Below are positions 18,271 to 27,902 of a stretch of 64,000 nucleotides of DNA, piece by piece. The first letter of the stretch is position 1, and each line of letters opens with the position of its first letter. Origin of the DNA: Aureococcus anophagefferens (taxonomy: Eukaryota > Sar > Pelagophyceae > Pelagomonadales > Pelagomonadaceae); contig NW_008705587.1 in the NCBI RefSeq assembly GCF_000186865.1, forward strand, positions 209,304-273,303, given 5' to 3'. A program made the position numbers and the translations under genes. The notes below the pieces were generated by a model, which saw only the letters and a list, made by a program, of their open reading frames with translations, was not told where the DNA came from and searched no databases.

Positions 18271-18909
18271 ATGGCGACTCACCGCGTCAGCGCGAGCCTC
18301 TGTTGCCTTGTCGCCTTGCTCGCCGCGCCCGCATCCCCATTGCATGCATCGCCGCTCAAAGCGCTGGACCGACGGCGGGCGCTCGGCGTCATCGCCGCCC
18401 CGATCGCCGCGCCGCTCGCCGCGCCGCGCCCGGCCCGCGCCGCCGCCGGCAACCGCGTCGTCGCCGCCGACGGGTCCTTCGCCTTCGTCGCGCCGGAAAC
18501 GTTCAACGCGAAGCCCAAGCCCGTGAAGACGCACCTCGACGAGGTCATCTACAAGGACGAGAACCGGCGCGAGATCGGCGTCGTCGTCGACCGCGTCAAG
18601 CTCGACCGCCTCGTCGACTTCGGGTCGCCGGCCTTCGTCGGCGACAAGGTCGTCGCCTCGGAGCGGAACCGCGACGGCGTCACGTCCGCGACGCTGCGCG
18701 ACGCGCGGCAGGTCGACGTCGCGGGCGAAACGTACTTCGAGCTCGCCTACGAGAACGAGTCGAGCCGCGGCAACAACCAGTTCCTCTCGCGCATCGCCGT
18801 GCGCGACGGCCGCCTCTTCATCATGACGCTGAAGGCCCGCGTCGACGACGCCGACGCGGCCGCCATCCTCGGCGCCGTCGCCGCGAGCTTCCAGGTCCCC
18901 GCGTCCTGA
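18271..18909 (+). CDS. PsbP-like thylakoid lumen protein
   Basis: ATG 18271, 212 aa. The N-terminus is tripartite: signal peptide (MATHRVSASLCCLVALLAAP), a short transit region, then a twin-arginine lumen-targeting signal (DRRRALGVIAAPIAAPLAAP) ending in a cleavage site ARAAAG. The mature part (from about residue 62) matches the PsbP fold in FAFVAPETFNAKPKPV, NRREIGVVVDRV, LVDFGSPAFVGDKV and a closing DGRLFIMTLKA. PsbP relatives assist photosystem II or NDH; the exact paralogue cannot be told. The stop is 18 bp from the stop of the convergent gene. Confidence 0.78.
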   Translation: MATHRVSASLCCLVALLAAPASPLHASPLKALDRRRALGVIAAPIAAPLAAPRPARAAAGNRVVAADGSFAFVAPETFNAKPKPVKTHLDEVIYKDENRREIGVVVDRVKLDRLVDFGSPAFVGDKVVASERNRDGVTSATLRDARQVDVAGETYFELAYENESSRGNNQFLSRIAVRDGRLFIMTLKARVDDADAAAILGAVAASFQVPAS

Positions 18910-18927
18910 GGCGCCGCGCGTAACGGG

Positions 18928-19548
18928 TCACGTTAGGAGGATAGCGGCGGCCAACAGGGCGGCGGTGCGCGCGACGTGCCTCGCGTGGGCGGCATGGCTG
19001 ACCTCGAACTCCTTCGTCGGGGCCAGGGTCGGTCCCGGGAGCGCGGCGGTCGGCCGGGGCGCCGCCGGGGCCGCGGTCGGCTCCGGCGCCGCGGAGGGCG
19101 CCGCGGTGACCATGTAGTCGGGCGCGTTGCAGTCGTTTGTCGCGCACGTCGACAGGTCCCGCGAATCCTCGAAGGCGCACGACGCGTACGCCCAGGATTC
19201 ATTATGTGCTTGGGCCATCTCATGCCACAAACCAGACGCGGCGCAGCACCCGTAGCGCGTCGCGTTGTGGTAGATCCCGAACGCGGCGCCGTCGTCGTCG
19301 TCCAAGCTCCAGTCGCCGTCGTCGTCGTCGTCGCTGTAGGCGTCAAGTCCACCGTCGTCGCTGGAGGCATCGGTCGACGAGGGCGTCGTCTTGTCCACCA
19401 CGCGATATCGATAGCATCTATCCTCGCTGGATTCGCACTCTATCGAAACGATGGGCATGGGATCGTCGAGGCACCAGATGCAGTGCTCGCCGTCGAGGCA
19501 GCGGAGTGCTCCCACCACGGCGAAGCCGGCGGAGAGGAAGCGCCGCAT
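18928..19548 (-). CDS. Secreted Cys-rich protein, probably GPI-anchored
   Basis: ATG 19548, 206 aa. Features in order: signal peptide (MRRFLSAGFAVVGALRC), a Cys-rich ectodomain with CIWCLDDPMP, an acidic Asp/Ser stretch (residues 60-90), NATRYGCC and CAFEDSRDLSTCATNDC, a Pro/Thr/Ala stalk (TAAPSAAPEPTAAPAAPRP) and a C-terminal hydrophobic segment (RTAALLAAAILLT) without a cytosolic tail. This arrangement suggests a GPI attachment signal; the window also encodes PIG-W of the GPI pathway. No family recognised. Confidence 0.65.
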   Translation of the reverse strand: MRRFLSAGFAVVGALRCLDGEHCIWCLDDPMPIVSIECESSEDRCYRYRVVDKTTPSSTDASSDDGGLDAYSDDDDDGDWSLDDDDGAAFGIYHNATRYGCCAASGLWHEMAQAHNESWAYASCAFEDSRDLSTCATNDCNAPDYMVTAAPSAAPEPTAAPAAPRPTAALPGPTLAPTKEFEVSHAAHARHVARTAALLAAAILLT

Positions 19549-19653
19549 ACTGAGCTGCCCTCGTTCTTTTCTTGCCCTTCAATAATTCTTCAATGATGCC
19601 CTTTCAAAATCCGGGGCAGCTATGGTGCCATTCTCCAAGGAAGGCAGCCGACG

Positions 19654-21643
19654 ATGAGGCGGCTCGCGACCTGCGTCGCCCTCTGGCAGGCGACGCTCGT
19701 CTGCGTCGCCGCGCCGGATGCGCCGCTCGACGGCACGGACTTCTCGTCGTCGCCGGCGGAGGGCGGCGCGCCCGCGGCGCCTGGAGCAGAGAGAGAAGAG
19801 AGCGACGCGCGCCGACCGCCGCCCCCCCGCCGCAGCCATCGTGCTCATCGGCGGCAACGCGCGCACGTTCCTCTGCACCTTCCAGCTGCTGCTCGAGCGC
19901 CTCGTGCTGCCGCTGGACCCGGAGCGGCGGCCCCATCCCGGCGCGGACGTCTTCGCTTTCTTAAAGACCGTGGACCCGGGCCCGAAGAACCAGACGGGCA
20001 ACGACCGCACGTACCCGGACGTCTCGAAAGCCGCGCTCCGCGCGGCGCTGGCCACGTACCCGCACGTCGTCGGCAGCACCATCGTCATGGAGCCCGCGTG
20101 CCAGGGCGCGTGCCTCCTCGCGCACCACGTGCGCTGCCGCGAGCGGTTCACGGGCTTCCTGGGCGACCCGGGCCACCTCGCGCGCGCCACGGCCTTCGCC
20201 ACGGGCCTCGAGTTCCTGGGCAAGGAGCTCGAGGCCCTCGAGGACGTCCGCGGCCGCCGCTACGCGGTCGTCGCGTGGATGCGGCCCGACGTCGTCCCCT
20301 CGACGGAGGGCTGGCCGGCCTGGACGGCCCTCGCTCCCGGCGACGACCCGGCCCTCCAGCGGCGCTGCGGCGGCGACGTCGACATGGGGCGGGTCATGAT
20401 CCGCGGCGACGCCGACCGATTCCTGCTCCACCCGGCGCAGATCCTCCGCGACTGCGCCCTCGGCGGCGAGAACGAGGCGGAGAACATCGTCGCGCACAGC
20501 GCGCCGCCGCCGCCGCGCCACGGCTGCACGGGGTCCAAGCCCGCGCGCCACTGCCACATCCAGGCCGCGCCGGAGAGCGGCGAGATCAACGAGGCCTGGG
20601 GGCTCGACGAGCTCGCGGCTCCGGCGGCGAAAGCGGCAGCGCCGGTGCCCGCGCCGCAGCCGCCGCAGCCGCGGCCGCCGCAGCCGCGGCCGCCCGCGCC
20701 GCGGCCGGCGCCGGAGCCCGCCGCGCGGCCGTGCGCCGAGCGCGGCTGCGGCGCCGCGGCCGCGGTGCTCGTGCACCCGCGGTGGTCCTGCGGCCTCGAG
20801 GGCGTCGTCGAGACGTTCCTGGCGAACCTGCCCGCGACCGTGCCCGTCCTCTGGTTCACGGACGACGACACGGCGACGGCCGCGGGCGCGCCGCCGGTCT
20901 GTGATGCCGCGGGCACCGCGGCCGCCGCGGCGAAAAGCGGCCGGCTCCGCACGCTCCGGCCGGCGATGTTGCAGCCCGGCGAGGCGCTGACCCAGGCCCA
21001 CTACGGCCGCCTGCGCCTGTCGCCGGCCTTCCACGCGGGCCTCAACGCGTCGCGCGTCCTCTTCTTCGAGTCCGACACGGTGCTCTGCGGCGCGCCGACG
21101 GTGCCCTTCGAGGCGTGGCTCGCCGGCGCCGATGCCTACGTCGGCGCGCCCTGGCCCGCGGACGTCGGCTGGTGCCCCGGGGCGCGGCCCTGCTGCTGCA
21201 ACGCGGGGCTCAGCCTCGTCGACGTCGACGCGACGCTCAAACTCCTCGAGGGCCGCGGCGCGGCGGAGCCCGGCGCGGCGGCGCAGATGCTTTTCTTGGA
21301 TCTCCAGGCCAGGGGGCGCCTCGACGGCTTCGGCATCGCCGACCCGGAGGCCGCGCGGTCGTTCTCCGTCGAGGCCGTCGCCGCGCCGCCGGGCGTCGTG
21401 CCCTTCGGCGTCCACAAGCCCTGGTGGGCCCTCGCGCAGTACCCGCGGAACCTCTCGGCGCTCGCGGCGACCTGCCCCGAGGTCGCGCGGCTCTGCCCCT
21501 ACGCGCGGGACGCGCTGCGCAGCGCGAACGCGCGCCACGACTCCGCGCCGTTCCTGTCCGCGGTCTGCGACCACGACGCCGCGGCCATCGCGCGCCACCG
21601 CGCCAGGGGGGGGGAGCAGCACCACTTCGAGCGGGAGCACTAG
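19654..21643 (+). CDS. Secretory-pathway glycosyltransferase, DUF5672-like, with a frame break near 19822-19828
   Basis: ATG 19654 gives a signal peptide (MRRLATCVALWQATLVCVAA) in one frame, but the long conserved part is one base out of step from about 19830 to the stop at 21643. The switch falls on a run of seven C; six C would give one continuous 662-aa protein. An unrecognised small intron is the alternative. Residues about 60-300 begin AAIVLIGGNARTFLC and look like a glycosyltransferase half; a Pro-rich linker (PQPPQPRPPQPRPPAPRP) follows; residues about 360-560 (ASRVLFFESDTVLCG, DAYVGAPWPADVG, CNAGLSLVDVDATL) fit the DUF5672 glycosyltransferase pattern. No C-terminal anchor is seen. Confidence 0.7.
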
Positions 21644-21840
21644 CTGGCGGTGTTTGGGTGTGGCTGCGTGGTGTGGCGAGAGGCGTGGCGCCGCTGGCGC
21701 GGGCGGCGACAAGGCCTGCCGACGACGACGCCGCCGGCCCGGCCGGCGGACCAGCTCGATTTTGCACACCAGCTCGATCAACCGCACCAGCGCCACCACC
21801 GCCGCCGACGCGCGCTGCGCGGCCAAACGCAACACAAGCC

Positions 21841-22023
21841 ATGCTGCGCCGCGACCCGACGCGCATCGAGATGAAGCCCGAGGACATCGAGGAGTTCGAC
21901 GCCTACGTCGCGCAGCAGAAGGCGACCAAGAAGGAGGACAAGGGCGAGAAGCCGACGAAGAAGGAGGAGCGCGACGCGCGCATCGGGTACCGCCCGACCA
22001 TGAGCGACTCGCCGGGCTACTGA
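21841..22023 (+). CDS. CDC26: CDC26/APC12, anaphase-promoting complex subunit
   Basis: A 60-aa protein starting MLRRDPTRIEMKPEDIEEFD. The N-terminal pattern MLRRxPTRxExKxxDIEEFE is the hallmark of CDC26, the segment that lies inside the TPR superhelix of APC6/CDC16, and the late DARIGYRP matches the conserved DRIGYKP. The middle is Lys/Glu-rich, as usual. CDC26 stabilises the anaphase-promoting ubiquitin ligase. The length is at the short end of the family. The next gene's first ATG directly follows this TGA stop. Confidence 0.88.
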   Translation: MLRRDPTRIEMKPEDIEEFDAYVAQQKATKKEDKGEKPTKKEERDARIGYRPTMSDSPGY

Positions 22024-23460
22024 ATGCGCATTTCTTTACCGCTGCTCATGTCGGCGCTCGTCCGCGGCTTCGCGCCGCCGTCCGTCGTCTTCCGCGCCAT
22101 CGAGCGCGGCGAGGCGCTCGCGGCCGCGGACGACGCCATGGACGTCGACGCGCCCGTCGCACCCCAGAAAAAAGCCAAAAAGGCCAAGACGAAGAAGCGG
22201 CGCGCGGCGCCCAAGGCGCAGCCGCGGCGCGGATCCGCGGCGAACGTGTATTGGCGCGCCATACCCATGCGGGCCGTCCGCGCGCACCCGCTCTACCGGT
22301 CCCTGCCGCCGCAGCGCGAGGTCGTCGCCCGCGGCGCGTCGTCGAATGCGCCGAAGCTCGCGGTCGCCGCGGCGCTCGAGCAGGACACGTGGCGGTGGGA
22401 CGCCTTGCACGCCGGTCGCCTCACGGGCGCGCGGGTCGCCGCCGCGTGCGGCTTGTTGGAGGCCGACGCCGCTTTGAAGCTCCGCGTGCCCCGTTCCCTG
22501 AGCGGCCACGGCCGCGCCGTCGCCGCCGCGCAGCACCTGCGGCATCGAGTCGACGCGGAAGGCGTCGTCGCCGCCGTCTTCGCGGAAGGCGACTACGACG
22601 ACGAGAAGCTCGGCGACGCGTCGTGCTGGGCGCCGGGGCGGGGCCTTTACGCCGTCGACTACGTGGGCGGGCTGGACGGCACGGCGCGGGCCTTCCGCGA
22701 CCCGTCGTCGGCGCGCATGGCCTGGGGCAAGACGCAGGAGGGCGTCGGCGTCTTGGCGGCCGTGAATTTCATCGACGCGCGGCACCGGGGCGCGTGCGTC
22801 GTCGCGGAGACGGGCATGCTGCCCGGCGAGCACGCCGACGCGGCCATCGCCGAGCTCCTCGAGGCCGCGTGGCTCCCGCCCGGGGGCGCCGGCGTCGCGT
22901 GCCTCGAGGCGCTCCGGTTCCGCCTCGCGGAGGCGGCGAAGCGGCCCCCGCCGCGCGCGGCGACGGCGGTCCCCATCGGCGCGAGCCCCGACGGCGTCGT
23001 CGTCTACGGCGACGGCTCCCTCGATGTGCTGGAAGTCAAGTCCGTCGCGCCGTTCTCGCGCGCGACGGGCGCGGCTTCTATGGAGCTCCGGGACCGCGGG
23101 CCCCACGACGCGCTCGCGACGTGGCACGTGCCCCAGCTCATGCTCGAGATCCACGCGGCCGGGTCGCTCTGCGGCGGCGCGGTCGTCGCGTCCGTGTCCG
23201 CGACGCGCGGCGCCTGCTTCCTCCGCGTGCCGCGCGACGACGCGTACATCCGCGCGATGCTCGACCTCCTCGACGCGTTCTACGAGCGGTTTTGTGGCGG
23301 TGGTGATGCGGACCCGCCGGCCTGCTTCAACGCGGACCTCCCGGGCTTCGACGACTTCGTCGACCGGACCAACGCCATCGCCGCGAACGCGACGCTCCTC
23401 GGGCGCACGGACGGGGTCCAGCGCGCGCGCTGCGACGACCGGGGCTTCTTCCTCGCGTAA
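22024..23460 (+). CDS. YqaJ/lambda-exonuclease-like PD-(D/E)XK nuclease
   Basis: The frame opens with ATG 22024, the base after the CDC26 stop (478 aa); a second ATG at 22048 is possible. A basic Lys/Arg-rich stretch (QKKAKKAKTKKRR, residues 43-60) could be a nuclear signal. Nuclease motifs follow: VIGASPDG-type acidic motif (GASPDGVVVYGDG, near 319), EVKS (337-340) and WHVPQLMLEIHAAG (about 365), i.e. the D..ExK..Q arrangement of the YqaJ/lambda-exonuclease group, which degrades DNA ends during recombination. GKTQEGVGVLAAVNFI is also characteristic of eukaryotic members. The cellular role is not known. Confidence 0.8.
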   Translation: MRISLPLLMSALVRGFAPPSVVFRAIERGEALAAADDAMDVDAPVAPQKKAKKAKTKKRRAAPKAQPRRGSAANVYWRAIPMRAVRAHPLYRSLPPQREVVARGASSNAPKLAVAAALEQDTWRWDALHAGRLTGARVAAACGLLEADAALKLRVPRSLSGHGRAVAAAQHLRHRVDAEGVVAAVFAEGDYDDEKLGDASCWAPGRGLYAVDYVGGLDGTARAFRDPSSARMAWGKTQEGVGVLAAVNFIDARHRGACVVAETGMLPGEHADAAIAELLEAAWLPPGGAGVACLEALRFRLAEAAKRPPPRAATAVPIGASPDGVVVYGDGSLDVLEVKSVAPFSRATGAASMELRDRGPHDALATWHVPQLMLEIHAAGSLCGGAVVASVSATRGACFLRVPRDDAYIRAMLDLLDAFYERFCGGGDADPPACFNADLPGFDDFVDRTNAIAANATLLGRTDGVQRARCDDRGFFLA

Positions 23461-23645
23461 CAACAACATCGTTCAACGAGTCGTCTTTCGCTGCTCGGGC
23501 GCACTACAGCGAGTTGGAACGTGCTCTTTCGAGGGGCGGGGCTTCTTCCTCGCGTAACAACAACATCGTGTCGTCGGACCCGGGGGATTCAATGAGTCGT
23601 CTTTCCTTCAAGGCGCCCTACAAGAGTTGGAAAGGGCTGTTTCGG
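23441..23645 (+). repeat. Diverged tandem duplication spanning the end of the nuclease gene and the start of the acyltransferase gene
   Basis: The 32-bp block starting GGGGCTTCTTCCTCGCGTAA occurs at 23441 and again at 23538 (period 97). The following block TTCAACGAGTCGTCTTTCG (23472) recurs as TTCAATGAGTCGTCTTTCC (23588), displaced by 116 bp because 19 bp are inserted. Thus the first copy carries the nuclease stop codon plus an ACG, and the second carries the ATG at 23592 of the next gene. Confidence 0.85.
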
Positions 23646-25790
23646 CTGCCTTCTTGGGTGATGAAGGTGGCCGTGGACACGGACCCGCTGCTGGCGAAGC
23701 CGGCGACGGGCTGCATCGGCGTCGTCGACGATGCCGTCGCCGCGGCGGCGTCCAACGGCCACCCCTGGAACCCCGTGCCCCACCTGCGCGCCATGTGGTT
23801 CCGGAGCGACAGCGGCCGCGCGGACTCGTCGGCGCCGCTCGACGGCCTGCGCGCGCTGGCATTCTTGTGGGTGGTGCAGTACCACGTGTCCCTCGCGATC
23901 ACGGACGCGAACACCGGGCTGCCGATCCTGAACGCCCTCGTGTGGCAGGGCTCGTGCGGCGTGTCCCTGTTCTTCGTGCTCAGCGGCTTCCTCGTCGGCC
24001 GCGTCTTCGACCGGCTCCTCGCGCGCAAGGGCGCGGCCTTCCGGCCGGCCTATGGCACCTTCCTCTACCGGCGCTTCGTGCGCATCTGGCCCGCGCTCAT
24101 GGCGTCCGTGCTCGTCGTCCAACTCTACGCGACGGCGCGGAACTTTCCCGACGACGCCTGGTGGTCCGCGTGCGGCACGAACGAGCTCGCGGGCGCGCTC
24201 CTGCGCAACGGCCTCTTCCTCTTCGACACGTCGGCGGTCTTCGTGGACGCGCCGGGGTGCGTCGTGAACCAGGTGACGTGGTCGGTGAGCTGCGAGTTCC
24301 AGTATTACCTGCTGACGCCCTTCTTCATCTACGCCTACCGCCACTCCTCCAAGCTCGCGGCGTCGGGCGCCGTGGTCTTAGCGCTCGTCGCGTCCCTCGC
24401 CTACCGCGCCGTCGTGCTCGCGCGCCACCCGAGCTGGACGGAGTCGAACCCCTGGAACGACCCCAAAACGTTCGGCGCGTCCGACGCCTTCGAGCTCGCC
24501 TACGTGTCGGCCTGGGGCCGCGGCGCGGAGTACTGCTGCGGCATCCTGGCCTTCTTCGCCGCCGACGCGCTCGAGGACCGGCCGGACGCGCGGCGGGCGC
24601 TCTTCAGGCCCCTGTCCCAGGCCGCTGTCTTCGGCACGTGGGCCGTCGTCCAGGTCTACGGCCTCTGGTACCGCCTCGCCTACCTCGACGACTTCCACGC
24701 GTCCTGGGAGATCTTCGACTTCGTCTTCGGCTTCTTCCTCGTCGCGGCCGTCGCGGCCTACGTCGTCGTCGACGTCGTCGGCGGCGAGTCGCGCGGCTTC
24801 CTCGCGCTTCTGCGCCGGTGCCTCGCCGCGGGCTGCTTCTACCCCATCGCGAGCGTCAGCTACACGGGCTACCTCTTCCAGTACGCGGCGATCATGCAGT
24901 TCAAGATCGCACCGGACGTGCTCGACGCGACGGCGAGCGTCGGGGCCTACTACGCCGTCGTGCTTCACGCGACGTCCGCGTGCTGCGCCGTGGGCCTCGT
25001 CGCGAGCCTCCTCGTCGAGCGGCCGGCCATGGCCGTTGGGAAGCTGTTGGAGGGCGGGGCGTCGACGCCGCCGAAGACGCCGCGGCGGCCGGCGGCCGGC
25101 GACCGCGCGCTCGTCGCCGCGGCCGTCGCGATCGCCGCCGTTGTCGCCGTCGGACTCGGCGTCCTCGCGGCGGATCCCTCGAAGGCCATCGGCGCCCGCG
25201 ACGGCAACGTGGCGCCCGCAACACCACCGGACGCGCCGCCGGACCTCCACGCGGCGGCGACCTTCGTCTTCCCCGTGGAGTGCGCGAGCTACGACGACGA
25301 CGGCGTCTATCCCAACGACGTGTGCACGAACCACGACGTCCTCTTCTGCAACGAGAACTGCGGGCCCGGGAGCCTCTGCGACCAGCTCGGCTGCGCCGAC
25401 GCCTGCGTCTTCGACGCGGACTGGGCCGACGGCAAGGTGTACGACGCCGGCGCGACGAGCTGGGGCGCGCCGTGCGTTTTGGGCGCGCTCGCGGATTTGG
25501 ACGCCGCGTGCGCGGGCACCTACGCGCCCGGCGCGCCGCCGAGCGCGTCCCACGACGCGGGGCCGGCGCGGGCGACGCCCCTGGGCTGGGACGAGGACGG
25601 CCTCACGGCCTCCTGCGAGTCCCACGCGTGGTGCGCGGCGTGCCCGGAGTCGAACGCGTACTGCGCGGCCTTCGGCGCGGCCGTCGGCACGGTGGCGCTG
25701 TCGACGCAGCGGTTCCTGCGCGACTTCGAGGGCGCCTGCGCGTCCCTCGCGGCCTGGGACGGCGAATCGGCCCTAAGTTTGCTCGGGTAG
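23592..25790 (+). CDS. Acyltransferase-3 (OafA/YrhL-like) membrane protein with Cys-rich C-terminal domain
   Basis: ATG 23592, 732 aa. Residues about 78-500 form the multi-pass acyltransferase-3 domain: LDGLRALAFLWVVQYH with the conserved His, GVSLFFVLSGFLVG, RRFVRIWPALMASV and VNQVTWSVSCEFQYYLLTPF. These enzymes move acyl groups from the cytosol onto glycans or lipids. After the last paired helices (about 535-560, AAAVAIAAVVAVGLGVLAA) an unusual 170-aa non-membrane tail follows with many Cys (CTNHDVLFCNENCGPGSLC, CADACVFDADW), probably luminal. The start codon lies inside the duplicated sequence shared with the previous gene's 3' end. It ends 72 bp from the convergent HMG gene. Confidence 0.85.
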   Translation: MSRLSFKAPYKSWKGLFRLPSWVMKVAVDTDPLLAKPATGCIGVVDDAVAAAASNGHPWNPVPHLRAMWFRSDSGRADSSAPLDGLRALAFLWVVQYHVSLAITDANTGLPILNALVWQGSCGVSLFFVLSGFLVGRVFDRLLARKGAAFRPAYGTFLYRRFVRIWPALMASVLVVQLYATARNFPDDAWWSACGTNELAGALLRNGLFLFDTSAVFVDAPGCVVNQVTWSVSCEFQYYLLTPFFIYAYRHSSKLAASGAVVLALVASLAYRAVVLARHPSWTESNPWNDPKTFGASDAFELAYVSAWGRGAEYCCGILAFFAADALEDRPDARRALFRPLSQAAVFGTWAVVQVYGLWYRLAYLDDFHASWEIFDFVFGFFLVAAVAAYVVVDVVGGESRGFLALLRRCLAAGCFYPIASVSYTGYLFQYAAIMQFKIAPDVLDATASVGAYYAVVLHATSACCAVGLVASLLVERPAMAVGKLLEGGASTPPKTPRRPAAGDRALVAAAVAIAAVVAVGLGVLAADPSKAIGARDGNVAPATPPDAPPDLHAAATFVFPVECASYDDDGVYPNDVCTNHDVLFCNENCGPGSLCDQLGCADACVFDADWADGKVYDAGATSWGAPCVLGALADLDAACAGTYAPGAPPSASHDAGPARATPLGWDEDGLTASCESHAWCAACPESNAYCAAFGAAVGTVALSTQRFLRDFEGACASLAAWDGESALSLLG

Positions 25791-25862
25791 TCTACTAGTC
25801 GCGTCACGATCATCGGACGCCGCCGGTCACACACGGGCGAGCTTAGGGGGACCACAGGCGCG

Positions 25863-27724
25863 CTAGAGGGGCCAGTCTTCGTCGGCGTCGTCGGCGGCCT
25901 GGAAGAAGCGGACGTCCTCCTCCCAGACGCAGTCGAGCTCCTCGGCGTCGGCCGTCCCGGGCCGCTTCGCGTGGAACTCGAAGGAGCCGACGAGGACGGG
26001 CGCGCCGTTCGCGTCGGCGACGCCGCTGTCGCTGAAGAAGAGGGAGCCGGACGCCTTCGTGAGGCCGTTCTTGAGGTCCGAGTTGAGCTTGAACTTGAAC
26101 TTGCCGTCCGCGGAGACCGCGCCGCCCTTGGCCTTGGGCGAGAGCCGCGGCGTGAAGAGCTCGCGGCCGCCGTCCGCGTCCTCGTCCATGATGCCCTTCA
26201 TGCAGATCATGCCGCCCACGGCCGGATCCGCGACGAGGCTGAGGGCGCCCGTGGCCCGGCCGTAGGACGCGGGGCCCGCGACGCCGTCCTCGAGGCCCGC
26301 GGACGCGTCGCCGTGGACGCGGCGGACCTGGGCAGGACAAGAGAGATTCAACGTCGCTTCAACGTGAGTGTTCCGCGCGCGCGCGTTCCGGAACAAGCAT
26401 CCACGCTTCGAGACCGTTCCAAGAGATGATCGCTCGTCCAAAAATCAGCCAAAACGAGTGGAAAACGGCCGAGATATGAGGCTTTGAAGTTTGGAATTTC
26501 GCTCTCTTGTCCTGCCCCGCGGCGGACGTAGTAGCGGCCCGCGAGCGCGCGGAAGCTCGCGTGGGCGCCCGCCGGCGGCGGCGGCGGCGGCGCGTCGTCG
26601 CCGTCGGGCGGCGGCGGCGGCGCGTGCTTCGGCCGCTTCGCGGCGGAGCCCTCGCCGCGGGGCTCGGGCGCGCGCGCGGTGTCGAGGAGCTCCGCGTGGC
26701 GGTCGGGGTCCTCCAAGGTGATGTAGCCCTTGCCGATGTCGTTGCTGAGGTCCGCCTTCTTCGCGCCGAGGTCCAGCAGCTCCTTGAGCGTCGCGCCGGC
26801 CTTGTACTTGTCGTAGAGCTCCGCGGATTTCGTGCCCTCGCGCTTCGGGTTCTCCTGGCGGACCTGGCACGCGTCCTCGAGGAAGGGCTTGAGCGCGGAC
26901 GTCGGGATCTTGAGCTCGCCGCCCTTGGCCGCGGAGCCGCCCTCCTTGGGCTTGCGCTTCTTGGTCGTGGTCGGCGCGGGCGCGGGCGTCGACGCGGGCG
27001 CGGGCGCCGCGGGCGCCGCGGGCGCGGGGCTCGCCGCGCCGTTCGACGCCGCGGCCGCGGGCGGCGGCGTGCCGAGGATCATCGCCTTCTTCGCGGCGAA
27101 CTCCGCGGCCGTGAGCACGCCCTCGTCGTAGAGCATCTTCAGGTCCCGCAGGGCCTGGACGTCGAGCGCGTTCTCCATGGTCTCCCAGCCCTTCTTCGCG
27201 TCGGCGGCCGCCGCGGCCTTGGCCTTCTCCTTCTTCGTCGGCTTCTTCTCCTTGATCTTCTTCGCCTCCCAGGGCGCGTCGTCGCCGTACTTCTTCTTCG
27301 CGTCGGCGTCGAGCGCGCTCCAGCCGGCGGCCAGCGCCTTCATGACCATCTGGCTCCGCGCGCCCGCGGCGGCGTCGGCGTTCTCCTCGTCGACGCGCGC
27401 CTTGCACGACGCGCGGAACTGCGCGCTGTAGAAGAGGTAGCCGCTCTGCTTCTTGAGCACGTGGCCCTCGGGGCAGGCCATGTCCGCCGGGGGGAGCTCT
27501 TTCGCCGGTGGCGCCTCCGACGGCGGGTCGCTCTTGGCCGCGCCGTCGTCGCTCGGCGGCGCGCTCGCGGCCGCGGGCTCCGGCTCGTCGTCGGCCTCCG
27601 CCTCGTCGTCGACGGCCTCGTCCTCCGCGACGTCGTCCTCTTCCTCGAGCACGACGTCGTTCTCGTCGACTTCCATGTCGGCCGCGCTCGACTCGACGTC
27701 GTCTTGTTGGTCGACCTCGTCCAT
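25863..27724 (-). CDS. HMG-box/SHOCT nuclear protein, two exons (27724..26528, 26327..25863)
   Basis: ATG at 27724 gives MDEVDQQDD and an acidic N-terminus; the frame is open further upstream without coding character. Spliced length 553 aa. Residues about 91-145 are HMG-box-like (KQSGYLFYSAQFRASCKARV, MVMKALAAGWSALDADAKKK). Residues 188-215 match a SHOCT-type short helix (LRDLKMLYDEGVLTAAEFAA). An Ala/Pro linker, then KSAELYDKYKAGATLKELLD and a SAP/SWIB-like helical stretch, then poly-Pro. After the introner a beta-rich domain follows (GDASAGLEDGVAGPASYG, GKFKFKLNSDLKNG). The junction YY-VRRVHG is exactly in phase 0. Likely a chromatin protein; specific role unknown. Confidence 0.78.
26328..26519 (-). 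mobile_element. Introner element 2 (subfamily B), sense, forms intron 26328..26527
   Basis: 192-bp insert with perfect 8-bp target duplications reading GTCCGCCG on the gene strand (26527-26520 and 26327-26320). The ends are inverted repeats GGGCAGGACAAGAGAG and its complement ending CTGCCCAG. The core has TTGGCTGATTTTTGGACGAG. The intron is 200 bp, phase 0, GT from the duplication and CAG from the inverted repeat. It is nearly the same sequence as element 3 at 34.6 kb, differing at scattered bases. Confidence 0.92.
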
Positions 27725-27902
27725 TGCGCTTCGGATTGGTCGCCAGACCGACCCGGCAGCCGGCGGCCTCGGCGGATCGGCGCCGCGCGGCGGACCACTC
27801 GTCGCTTGCGCCGGCGACTTGCCAGCGAAGACACGTCTCGATGTCACCTAAACCCCGCCCCCGACGGCCACAGAAAACAAACAAAAACAAAACACACCTT
27901 AC

